A stretch of 20,811 nt of DNA from Gammaproteobacteria bacterium (GTDB lineage: Bacteria; Pseudomonadota; Gammaproteobacteria; Arenicellales; Arenicellaceae). Position 1 is the stretch's first letter. Every line of letters starts with the position of its first letter. Positions 7,967-14,893 of the stretch are shown here, one piece after another. Location of the stretch: NCBI GenBank assembly GCA_030426005.1, contig JAUHZM010000015.1, forward strand, positions 1 through 20,811, given 5' to 3'. The notes beneath the pieces are model-generated. The model was not told where the DNA came from, did no database searches, and saw nothing but the letters and a program-made list of their open reading frames with translations. Made by a program: the position numbers and the translations under genes.

Positions 7967-7999
7967 AAAAAAGCGGTAGCCTCGGTTGCCGCTTTTTTT
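7967..7999. terminator. Bidirectional terminator after ppa
   Basis: An A-run (7967-7972), a GC-rich imperfect stem built on GCGGTA (7973-7978) and TGCCGC (7987-7992) with a G-U pair, then seven T (7993-7999). It serves ppa on the plus strand and the convergent lipoprotein gene on the minus strand. Confidence 0.88.
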
Positions 8000-8007
8000 A
8001 TGCCTGT

Positions 8008-8877
8008 TTAATCAACGAGTTTAGCCTCGTCTAATCCTGGTTCGCGCACATCATCAACCGAATAATTAGAGTTTATTGTTAGCTCGGTTAATTCCCAGGC
8101 ATGCGCATCAATCGCAATCGGCGCGTTTACCCGTTCAAAAAATTTTGTAGGAAAGGTGTACTCACCTTCCACTAGGTAATCAAGGTACTCCACCTCAACA
8201 TGCGCTGCTTTGGTAGATTCGTGACCAGTCAGGGTGATTTGAATCATACGTGTCAGCTTGGTTTTAGCATCAATCCACAGAACCACTTGGTCTTGTTCAG
8301 CATAGCCAAAACCAGGTACACGATTCACATAAACTCGGTGATGTAGTTCGCCATTCAGCGGCGCATCGGCAATTCGCTCAAACTGATCCTTCCATGGTTC
8401 AAGTGCTAAAGGACCCAGTAAAAATAGATGAAACGCATCCGCCGTCAGCGCGGTGCTGCTCAAAACTTCAGGGTCTGTCGACCTTACCCCGTTATAGTGC
8501 ACCGTAATGGCATCCGGGCTGCGAAACACCGACTTGGTGCCAGCAGGGCCGGTATAGTGCGCAGCATACACACGCTCCTTAGGGAACAACCGCTCTTGCG
8601 AATCAACACGAAACGTATAGTCCGTTACCAGTGGTTGAATACGCCGGATTAACTGCTTCCATTGACCCGTGATTCCAACACTCACATTATCTAAATCATT
8701 CAGGTGTTCACCACCATGCGCAACAAACGTTTGATTAAACAACATGGCGCCAGAGAGCGATAAATCGGTGCTAGGTGGCGCATTCTGTGGCGTAGGGAAT
8801 GTGGTCGCGCATGCAGACAACGCGAGCACAAACACACCAGAAGCCAACGTTTTTAGTAATCGAAGCGGAGCGAACAT
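8008..8877 (-). CDS. Putative outer-membrane lipoprotein of unknown function
   Basis: A 289-residue protein with a lipoprotein signal: basic start, hydrophobic stretch and lipobox LSAC with the lipidated cysteine at residue 23. The residue after it is alanine, not aspartate, so outer-membrane sorting is expected. The mature part has many alternating hydrophobic strands, for example VVLWIDAKTKLTRMIQITLTG and AAHVEVEYLDYLV. It begins with a FNQTFVAHGGEHL segment, like periplasmic proteins with a LolA/LppX-type half-barrel; that fold is a guess. I chose the ATG at 8877. A TTG 33 nt upstream stays open but would put extra residues before the signal. Neither start has a clear ribosome binding site. 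It is convergent with ppa and shares its terminator. Confidence 0.8.
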   Translation of the reverse strand: MFAPLRLLKTLASGVFVLALSACATTFPTPQNAPPSTDLSLSGAMLFNQTFVAHGGEHLNDLDNVSVGITGQWKQLIRRIQPLVTDYTFRVDSQERLFPKERVYAAHYTGPAGTKSVFRSPDAITVHYNGVRSTDPEVLSSTALTADAFHLFLLGPLALEPWKDQFERIADAPLNGELHHRVYVNRVPGFGYAEQDQVVLWIDAKTKLTRMIQITLTGHESTKAAHVEVEYLDYLVEGEYTFPTKFFERVNAPIAIDAHAWELTELTINSNYSVDDVREPGLDEAKLVD

Positions 8878-9025
8878 CGGTGGTATCTGCGGAATTAGTA
8901 GACCCAGCAATCTATCAGACGCTTACTGTGCCCCGTTCACTTTCTATTTACGTTTGAGAACCTTGCTTCACATTCAAGGTGGCGGGTCCGGGTTAAAGGC
9001 GTATACTTATTGTTGAAGATGCTGT

Positions 9026-9045
9026 TGCGAAAGCATGCTTTCACA
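9026..9045. repeat. Near-perfect palindrome at the left edge of the accessory block
   Basis: GAAAGCATGCTTTC at 9029-9042 is a perfect 14-nt palindrome. It extends to 20 nt with one mismatched pair. It lies in the 286-nt region between the lipoprotein and the next gene, where I see no supported complete gene. It could be an operator for a dimeric regulator or a recombination or transposition scar. No T-run follows, so it is not a terminator. Confidence 0.45.
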
Positions 9046-9163
9046 TCAGGGAAAAACGGAGCATTGAGGAACAGTAGAGTGAAAACGAAGGGTTTTGGAA
9101 GTTCATCGAAATCAATATTGGGGTGGAATCGTGTTCGCTCGATAGTAAGTATAAAGTTGTTTT

Positions 9164-9676
9164 ATGGAATTTGAAGCAATTACATACTTTCCAAATGGTG
9201 ATGTTTGGGATCATGATAAGTATATTACTTCTAATCAGGATAGAGATTTGATTAGAGCTTTGGGGCCTTGCGTCACTTTCGATAATAAGAAGCGAGAGTC
9301 GGAAATAGAAACAGCAATTGGATCGCTAAAATTAGATTGGGTTGGTTCAGATCAGTTAGGTGTTGGCTCTTTCACTTGGTGGTTTGAAAAGGTGATAGTT
9401 AATACTGGCGTTTGCCTTTATGGAAATAACAAGCAAGAAGTAGATATAGTTCATACCTATCTTAAAGTATGGCGGGAGTCTGAGTTAGTGAAAGAGTTGT
9501 GCCCGGGCAAGGTTCCTTTCACTGAGGTCTACGATATTGCAGCAAGGCCACTGATGTTGAGTATAAATTGGGCGGCCATTAAACCTGAACAATATGACAA
9601 GATAGCAAATTTTGATCTATCTCTAGCGTCTGTATATTTTGAAGGTATGCGAGCTATTGAAAAAAACAGCGGATAA
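9164..9676 (+). CDS. Hypothetical protein, family not recognised
   Basis: A 170-residue soluble acidic protein with no signal peptide or membrane helix. I do not recognise a family. Visible features are many aromatic residues (FTWWFEKV near the middle), three cysteines and mixed alpha/beta character. The ATG at 9164 opens the frame but has no strong ribosome binding site. Codon use is AT-rich, unlike the pyrophosphatase and katG genes. The first gene of an accessory block of small genes on one strand, it is followed by the tail of another broken reading frame. An immunity-type or other defence role is possible from context only. Confidence 0.6.
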   Translation: MEFEAITYFPNGDVWDHDKYITSNQDRDLIRALGPCVTFDNKKRESEIETAIGSLKLDWVGSDQLGVGSFTWWFEKVIVNTGVCLYGNNKQEVDIVHTYLKVWRESELVKELCPGKVPFTEVYDIAARPLMLSINWAAIKPEQYDKIANFDLSLASVYFEGMRAIEKNSG

Positions 9677-9681
9677 ATTAG

Positions 9682-9768
9682 AGAACTACGCGTCGTGGCT
9701 CCGGTGAGTTTGATGAGTTCAAACAGTCAGTTATTGAGGTGGTAAGGCGCTATAAGAATTATGGATAA
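9682..9768 (+). pseudogene. C-terminal remnant of a lost coding sequence
   Basis: An open frame of 28 codons between stops, without a start, reads like a real protein tail: GSGEFDEFKQSVIEVVRRYK, then NYG and stop. Its stop (9766-9768) overlaps the start of the next gene (9761), an arrangement usual for translationally coupled pairs. It is in a different frame from the gene before it. I infer the 3' end of a gene that once preceded the DUF695-like gene. It is short, so chance cannot be excluded. Confidence 0.35.
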
Positions 9769-10204
9769 ATTTAATCGTAAACGTGTTCAATTTGAAGATG
9801 TTTGGACTTCAAATGAGGTCGGCTACAAGGACTCAGTATTGGTCACATTCTATAGAAAGAATCAGGGAGTGATCGAGATAGCTGCTCATCCAGATTTATC
9901 TAAGTTAGTCTATTTGACTGTTAACTACGACCCAGTAACCGTTGAAGGTTTTCCCTCAAATCGAGACTATGATCTAATCAGCGAGTTTGAAGATGAAGAC
10001 ATTCCAAAGATAGAAGAAGATTCGGATTCATTGCACGTAGCCAGTGTGCTTAATAATGGTGTCTACGACTTTTTATTTTACGTAAGCGATCCAGAGAAAT
10101 TTCTACAAGTATACAAAGCAAACAAGTCAAAGATCGCTTGTTTTAACATCGAGCTTGAGTTGACGGATGATCCTACGTGGGAGATATACGGTGATTTTCC
10201 ATAG
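9761..10204 (+). CDS. DUF695-like hypothetical protein
   Basis: A 147-residue soluble, strongly acidic protein. The C-terminal half (about residues 90-147) follows the DUF695 pattern as I remember it: NNGVYDFLFYVSDPEKFLQVY, an alternating beta strand (FNIELEL) and the end DDPTWEIYGDF. The N-terminal part starts VQFEDVWTSNEVGYKDSVLVTF. The family has no known biochemical function. Similar small proteins occur in variable regions and some resemble immunity proteins, which is inference. The ATG at 9761 overlaps the stop of an upstream open remnant. No strong ribosome binding site is present. Base composition is AT-rich. Confidence 0.65.
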   Translation: MDKFNRKRVQFEDVWTSNEVGYKDSVLVTFYRKNQGVIEIAAHPDLSKLVYLTVNYDPVTVEGFPSNRDYDLISEFEDEDIPKIEEDSDSLHVASVLNNGVYDFLFYVSDPEKFLQVYKANKSKIACFNIELELTDDPTWEIYGDFP

Positions 10205-10280
10205 AATTTGCAGAGCATTATGCATAGCGGCACCGCAATATGAGGACTTTATTTCTAGTTTTGAGAGTATTCTAAAGTAG
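10205..10280 (+). pseudogene. Possible C-terminal remnant of another gene
   Basis: Directly after the DUF695-like gene, a different frame is open and ends in a protein-like tail, AAPQYEDFISSFESILK and stop at 10278-10280. It is amphipathic, like the last helix of PsbP- or DcrB-like small exported proteins. It has no start of its own. A small hairpin (GAGTAT 10281-10286 with ATACTC 10292-10297) follows without a T-run. The call is weak because the stretch is short. Confidence 0.25.
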
Positions 10281-10357
10281 GAGTATAGTCGATACTCAGA
10301 TGCATCTCATCTAGAGCGCTAGTGGGTATCAGACAACGATTCATCGAGATAGTAATT

Positions 10358-10798
10358 ATGAGAAAAAAGATTCGGTTTGTAGCAGCATTAATTCTAGCTG
10401 CTGTCTGTATGTTTGTGGTTGGAGGAATTGAGTTTTATCAGTTACAAGAATATAAAAATAAAAGAATTGAAGTTACTGCGAAACTCGTTGGCAGCAAAAC
10501 AAAGCCAGAACATGTAACGCCAAATGAAAGCGGAAAGAATTATCAGCATTCAGTGCGCTATTCGGCTATGGGGCAAGAATTATTTGCTATGCCGTATTTC
10601 TCTAAGGCAGATAGTAAAACTTTGTTATCTAAAGGAAAAATAGAGATTTTTGTTCTATCTAACGACCCAAAAAGAATTTTCTTTGGGGACGAAAAACTAG
10701 CGAATGGTTCTACCTGGTTTGTCCTTGGCTGCTGCCTTTTTTTTCTTTCATTGCTTGCTTGGATACTTTTAAGAAAAGAGCTTGCTAAGAACGACTAG
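10358..10798 (+). CDS. DUF3592-like two-helix membrane protein
   Basis: A 146-residue protein with an N-terminal membrane helix (about residues 5-28), a soluble loop of about 85 residues and a C-terminal helix (about 118-138) ending in a short basic tail. The loop pattern (VTAKLVGSKTKPEH, then KNYQHSVRYSAMGQEL, then KIEIFVLSNDPKRIFF) is like DUF3592 proteins: an extracytoplasmic beta-domain between two helices, with the typical line about values of P-x-x-x. I chose ATG 10358 because it gives a basic start before the helix. An upstream GTG at 10322 stays open. Function unknown. AT-rich and part of the accessory block. Confidence 0.65.
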   Translation: MRKKIRFVAALILAAVCMFVVGGIEFYQLQEYKNKRIEVTAKLVGSKTKPEHVTPNESGKNYQHSVRYSAMGQELFAMPYFSKADSKTLLSKGKIEIFVLSNDPKRIFFGDEKLANGSTWFVLGCCLFFLSLLAWILLRKELAKND

Positions 10799-10821
10799 CA
10801 AGATTGATGAGCGGATAGTAG

Positions 10822-11082
10822 AAAAGATATGGATTCTCACTCTGCGGGCGAATAAAGCTTAGATATGGACAACCAATCTACGATCCTGCATACCATCACC
10901 GCCCAATGCTTGAGTCTTTTGAGGGAGTAGAACATGAGTTTAATTGAGAGATCAACTTGATTCTGGTTCACTACGACCGCGAAGAGTACATTTGGACATC
11001 CACTCCTCAATACTTTCCGGATTTGAAATTCAGGTCTCTGCAAGAAAGATACGTTTGCCCTACCAACGTTAATGCCCTATGA
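10822..11082 (+). pseudogene. Broken gene with internal stop codon, family not recognised
   Basis: One frame from 10822 reads as convincing protein on both sides of a single in-frame TGA (10945-10947). Before it: YGQPIYDPAYHHRPMLESFE, then GVEHEFN. After it: EINLILVHYDREEYIWTSTP, then QYFPDLKFRSLQERY and on to a TGA at 11080-11082. No convincing start or ribosome binding site lies at the 5' end, so the front is lost too. I infer a decayed gene of unknown family. It ends 17 nt before the Nudix start and fills the gap after the membrane protein gene. Confidence 0.5.
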
Positions 11083-11098
11083 CAACCTTGGAGAAGTA

Positions 11099-11557
11099 AT
11101 GGAAACTCGATATTGCTCAAGGCTGATGATCGTCAATGAAAAAGATGAGCTTTTACTTTTTCAGTATAAGGATGAGCATAGATCAGAACCGTTCTGGGCT
11201 ACTGCGGGTGGTGAGCTAAAGAAGGGGGAATCAGCGCTGGATGCGGCTTCAAGAGAATTATACGAAGAAACGGGTTTGCGAGAACGTATTGGACAGTTGC
11301 TGCTTGAGCGAGAAGCAGTCTTTGCGGTGGCCAGGTCAGTACCGGCGATATGGAGAGAGAAGTATTACTTGGTGAATTGCTCCTCGCAAGAAGAGGTCTT
11401 CGCTGCAGAATGGACAGACGAGGAAAAATGTACGATTCAAAATTGGAAGTGGTGGTCTTATTCTGAAATGAAATCTGTGGACCCAGATTTATTTAAGCCC
11501 GATTGTATCCCTGACTTATTGGAAACAATTCTGAACAATAAAGAAGGCGGATATTAG
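11099..11557 (+). CDS. Nudix hydrolase
   Basis: A 152-residue cytosolic hydrolase of nucleoside diphosphates linked to another group; the substrate is not predictable. The Nudix box is complete at residues 38-60 (GELKKGE, then REL at 52-54 and EETGL at 56-60), supplying the Mg2+-binding glutamates. I chose ATG 11099 because GGAG lies 7 nt upstream and the protein begins ETRYCSRLMIVNEKDELLLF, the standard first strands of the fold. An ATG at 11072 in the same frame would add nine residues but lacks such a site and would overlap the broken gene before it. Such short Nudix proteins are common accessory genes. Confidence 0.9.
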   Translation: METRYCSRLMIVNEKDELLLFQYKDEHRSEPFWATAGGELKKGESALDAASRELYEETGLRERIGQLLLEREAVFAVARSVPAIWREKYYLVNCSSQEEVFAAEWTDEEKCTIQNWKWWSYSEMKSVDPDLFKPDCIPDLLETILNNKEGGY

Positions 11558-11563
11558 AGACTA

Positions 11564-11585
11564 ATCTGGACAGCCACTCTACGAG
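11564..11585 (+). repeat. Copy of a degenerate ~22-nt repeat
   Basis: The 22 bases starting ATCTGGACAGCC at 11564 match 18 of 22 bases at 10863-10884. A third, weaker copy lies at 10990-11011. All three are in gaps or debris of the accessory block. They might mark joints between inserted modules, or be chance. Confidence 0.25.
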
Positions 11586-11589
11586 TCGT

Positions 11590-12114
11590 ATGATGTATAT
11601 CAAAATAATTTTGAAAATTAGTATCGGAGTGATTATTGCGGTATCAGGAGCCGTGGCGTTGTTTTCGATGCTAGCGGTATTTAAGAATTTATCGACAGAT
11701 ATAAGCGAATTTTTAGTGAGTTCTTCAGCCTTCACCGGTTCGTTAATGTTGGCGTATTTTCTAAACAAGCCAAAAGAAGGCCCTGTTATGAAAGCTTTCT
11801 ACAACACTAAATGGCGGTTAGGTTTATCTGTTTCTATTGTACTTTTGGTTGGGTTTGCTTGTGTCCTGTTTGTGTCAAACCAACAAGTCTTAAGCATACC
11901 CGTGCTGCCGTCGAAGGGCGGTGGATATACGACGCTTGGTCAATTGATAATTATGCTTATATGGTTCGCCTGCTTAGTTTTCCTCGGCAGAGCAGTATGG
12001 CGATGTCCGAAATGCCGAGAGAGATTACCGTTTTTGACAAATGGTAAAACCTCAAAAGTTGGGTTGGGGATCAAAGTGTGCCCTAGTTGTCGTGTCAAAT
12101 TCGTAGATGCCTAA
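11590..12114 (+). CDS. Membrane protein with C-terminal zinc ribbon
   Basis: A 174-residue protein with four predicted membrane helices (about 5-30, 42-58, 77-95 and 116-134) and a short cytosolic tail holding two CPxC knuckles, C139/C142 and C164/C167. The spacing suggests one zinc ribbon. I do not recognise a family. The start is ATG 11590 or the ATG directly after it; GAG lies 4 nt upstream. The 242-nt region after it (12115-12356) holds no supported gene, only short open stretches and the inverted repeat before katG. Last gene of the accessory block. Confidence 0.7.
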   Translation: MMYIKIILKISIGVIIAVSGAVALFSMLAVFKNLSTDISEFLVSSSAFTGSLMLAYFLNKPKEGPVMKAFYNTKWRLGLSVSIVLLVGFACVLFVSNQQVLSIPVLPSKGGGYTTLGQLIIMLIWFACLVFLGRAVWRCPKCRERLPFLTNGKTSKVGLGIKVCPSCRVKFVDA

Positions 12115-12256
12115 TAAGGCTCAAGTTTTATTCCATCAAGCCTCTAACTATCGCGATTACTCGGTCGTAAACAATATATTCAAGAATGGGACTCGAGAAT
12201 TAGGTAGATGTCTGGCTGTGTATTCGATGCCAGCCTAAATCGATCAAAATCTTCCA

Positions 12257-12275
12257 ATTAATCAATTAGATTAAT
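12257..12275. promoter_or_regulatory. Inverted repeat upstream of katG, possible operator
   Basis: ATTAATC (12257-12263), loop AATTA, GATTAAT (12269-12275): a perfect 7-bp inverted repeat about 80 nt before the katG start. It could be a binding site for a regulator of katG. It does not match the spaced ATAG/CTAT pattern of OxyR sites, and I cannot place a clear promoter next to it. Confidence 0.35.
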
Positions 12276-12356
12276 CGCCGGGATTGGTGAATACTTAGTT
12301 GTATAGGCCTAGATTGGTCGCAACAGTTTGATAGATCGATGATCGGGAGAGAACCA

Positions 12357-14513
12357 ATGTCTGAGAGTAAATGTCCGGTAATGCACGGCAGTGCGACCGA
12401 AAGCAGTATGTCAAATATGGATTGGTGGCCTAAGGCACTAAATCTGAATATTCTGCATCAGCACGACACGAAAACGAATCCGCTTGGAGCTGACTTTAAC
12501 TATCGCGATGAAGTTAAAACTTTAGACTTCGATGCGCTTAAAAAAGATCTACTAGCGCTGATGACCGATAGCCAAGACTGGTGGCCGGCGGACTGGGGTC
12601 ATTATGGCGGTTTGATGATTCGTTTAACCTGGCACGCGGCGGGCACCTATCGGGTTGCGGATGGGCGCGGTGGTGCGGCCACGGGTAACCAACGTTTTGC
12701 GCCAATTAACTCCTGGCCAGACAACGTGAACCTGGATAAAGCACGTCGCCTCTTGTGGCCGATCAAGAAGAAGTATGGGAACAAGCTGAGTTGGGCCGAC
12801 TTGATTGCCTACGCAGGTACCATTGCCTATGAATCCATGGGCTTAAAAACATACGGCTTTGCCTTTGGCCGTGAAGACATTTGGCACCCTGAAATTGATA
12901 CCTATTGGGGCTCAGAGAAAGAATGGCTGGCACCGAGTGGCAGTGAGGGAAGTCGCTATTCTGGCGAACGAGACTTAGAAAATCCGTTAGCCGCCGTGAT
13001 GATGGGTTTGATCTATGTGAACCCTGAAGGCGTGGATGGCAACCCTGATCCATTAAAAACAGCACACGACGTACGCGTTACCTTCGAGCGTATGGCGATG
13101 AATGATGAAGAAACGGTGGCTTTGACTGCCGGTGGTCACACCGTAGGCAAGTGTCATGGGAATGGCGACGTCAGTTTGCTGAGCGCAGATCCAGAAGGCG
13201 GTGAACTTGAAGACCAGGGCTTTGGTTGGTTGAACAAAACCAAACGCGGTATTGGGCGCGATTCGGTCACCAGCGGGATCGAAGGCGCATGGACCACAAA
13301 CCCAACGCAGTGGGACAACGGTTATTTTGAGCTGTTGCTAAACCATGAATGGGAGCTCAAAAAGAGTCCTGCTGGTGCGTGGCAATGGGAGCCAATCGAT
13401 ATCAAAGAAGAAGATAAGCCGGTCGACGCTGAGGACCCAACACAACGCCACAATCCCATCATGACCGACGCGGATATGGCGATGAAAATGGATCCAGAGT
13501 ATCGCAAGATTTCGGAGCGGTTCTATAAAGACCCAGCATATTTCTCAGAAGTGTTTGCGCGCGCTTGGTTCAAACTGACGCATCGCGACATGGGGCCAAA
13601 GTCACGTTATATCGGCCCAGAAGTGCCACAAGAAGACTTGCTTTGGCAAGATCCGGTGCCTGCGGGCAACACGGACTACGATGTTGAGGCGTTGAAAGCC
13701 AAAATCGCAGACAGCGGACTCAGTATCAGTGAGATGGTTGCTACGGCGTGGGACAGCGCCCGTACCTATCGTGGTTCCGATAAACGCGGTGGTGCCAACG
13801 GTGCTCGCATTCGCTTAGCACCGCAGAAAGATTGGGTTGGTAACGAACCAGAACGCCTCGCCAAAGTGCTGGATGTACTCGAACCCATTGCAGCAGAAAG
13901 TGGCGCGAGCGTTGCTGATGTCATCGTGCTCGCCGGTAACTTAGGTTTGGAGCAGGCAGCGAAAGCGGCTGGATTCGACATCACCGTGCCATTCACACCA
14001 GGTCGCGGCGATGCCACAGCAGAACTGACCGATGCAGATTCCTTCTCCGACTTAGAACCCATCCATGATGGCTATCGTAATTGGTTGATGAAAGACTATG
14101 TGGTGAGTGCCGAAGAATTACTGTTGGATCGCAGCCAACTCATGGGCTTAACCGCATCGGAAATGACGGTGTTGGTTGGCGGAATGCGTGTACTTGGCAC
14201 TAATCATGGCAACACCAAACACGGTGTGTTCACGGATCGCGAAGGCGTGTTGAGCAATGACTTTTTCGTCAACCTGACAGACATGCGCTACTCCTGGGTG
14301 CCGGTGGGATCGAATCAGTACGAAATCCGCGAGCGCAAAACTGGTACCGTTAAGTGGACAGCGACACGGGTTGACCTGGTGTTCGGTTCCAATTCAATTC
14401 TACGCGCTTATGCTGAGGTGTATGCGCAGGACGATAGCCAAGAAAAGTTCGTCAACGACTTCGTTGCAGCATGGACCAAGGTGATGAATTCGGATCGATT
14501 TGACATCAATTAA
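12357..14513 (+). CDS. katG: Catalase-peroxidase
   Basis: Bifunctional haem enzyme that removes hydrogen peroxide and oxidises small donors. At 718 residues it has both the N-terminal catalytic and the C-terminal haem-less peroxidase-like domain. The distal triad is R89, W92 and H93 in RLTWHAAGTYR. The Met-Tyr-Trp adduct needed for catalase activity is W92-Y220-M246 (Y220 in GLIYVNPEG, M246 in RMAMND). The proximal haem ligand is H261 in TAGGHTVGKCHGNG. I chose ATG 12357 because GGGAGA lies 6 nt upstream and the protein starts SESKCPVMHG, as usual in this family. An ATG 18 nt upstream is unlikely. It is monocistronic with its own terminator. Base composition returns here to that of the core genes. 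Confidence 0.97.
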   Translation: MSESKCPVMHGSATESSMSNMDWWPKALNLNILHQHDTKTNPLGADFNYRDEVKTLDFDALKKDLLALMTDSQDWWPADWGHYGGLMIRLTWHAAGTYRVADGRGGAATGNQRFAPINSWPDNVNLDKARRLLWPIKKKYGNKLSWADLIAYAGTIAYESMGLKTYGFAFGREDIWHPEIDTYWGSEKEWLAPSGSEGSRYSGERDLENPLAAVMMGLIYVNPEGVDGNPDPLKTAHDVRVTFERMAMNDEETVALTAGGHTVGKCHGNGDVSLLSADPEGGELEDQGFGWLNKTKRGIGRDSVTSGIEGAWTTNPTQWDNGYFELLLNHEWELKKSPAGAWQWEPIDIKEEDKPVDAEDPTQRHNPIMTDADMAMKMDPEYRKISERFYKDPAYFSEVFARAWFKLTHRDMGPKSRYIGPEVPQEDLLWQDPVPAGNTDYDVEALKAKIADSGLSISEMVATAWDSARTYRGSDKRGGANGARIRLAPQKDWVGNEPERLAKVLDVLEPIAAESGASVADVIVLAGNLGLEQAAKAAGFDITVPFTPGRGDATAELTDADSFSDLEPIHDGYRNWLMKDYVVSAEELLLDRSQLMGLTASEMTVLVGGMRVLGTNHGNTKHGVFTDREGVLSNDFFVNLTDMRYSWVPVGSNQYEIRERKTGTVKWTATRVDLVFGSNSILRAYAEVYAQDDSQEKFVNDFVAAWTKVMNSDRFDIN

Positions 14514-14525
14514 TACGCTATAACT

Positions 14526-14563
14526 GCCCTCTCACTACCCGTAGGCGGTGAGGGGGCGTTTTT
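14526..14563 (+). terminator. Terminator of katG
   Basis: GCCCTCTCAC (14526-14535) pairs with GTGAGGGGGC (14548-14557) with one G-U pair, followed by G and five T (14559-14563). Confidence 0.88.
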
Positions 14564-14893
14564 ATCAAGCATTTCATCAGCAGGATCGCAAGGATGGCCG
14601 ATCTGCTGCGTGGTTTCGCTCGGGACCACAATTCTAGTCCTCACACTCCGTGCTGCCTATCGACAAAGGCTTTTCGATACGTAGCGAATTGTTTGGTGTG
14701 ACAAGACAAAACGAAAAAAGACTTTCTTTTGAACCAAACCTGAACACAGGTGCACTCATCTTGTAAGCGTGACCCTGCGCTCATGTCTTGTTCCTCTGTA
14801 GTGTGCGACATTTGAACGGAATCAGTGGGGTCGCGCTTCTATCCTACTCGATGCAGACCGGTCTCGGTCGCTCGTTAACCAAGGTGAACAACA
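14564..14893 (+). other. Non-coding region before the beta-propeller gene
   Basis: I see no supported gene in these 330 nt. A hairpin with one bulge lies at 14658-14679 (TATCGA, then AAA-GGC-TTT, then TCGATA). A small one lies at 14738-14751 (ACCTG-AACA-CAGGT). No confident promoter could be placed. The stretch presumably carries the control region of the gene that starts at 14894. Confidence 0.4.

Noticed and set aside
9014..9178. Protein-like open frames upstream of the first accessory gene
   Set aside because: Two overlapping frames look partly coding, but neither has a start signal and both end early. Support is too weak to list as genes.
10837..11043. Minus-strand 68-codon frame
   Set aside because: It lies opposite a plus-strand frame that reads as more natural protein, and lacks a ribosome binding site.
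8990..12350. Integron cassette array
   Set aside because: The small same-strand genes suggested cassettes, but I found no attC-like pairs (RYYYAAC with GTTRRRY) at gene ends. GTTRRRY hits fall inside coding sequence, and no integrase gene is present.
8990..12350. Prophage or insertion sequence
   Set aside because: No transposase, integrase, phage structural gene, terminal inverted repeat or target-site duplication could be read.
12357..14513. OxyR-type operator before katG
   Set aside because: The upstream inverted repeat (12257-12275) does not have the spaced ATAG/CTAT quartet expected of OxyR sites.
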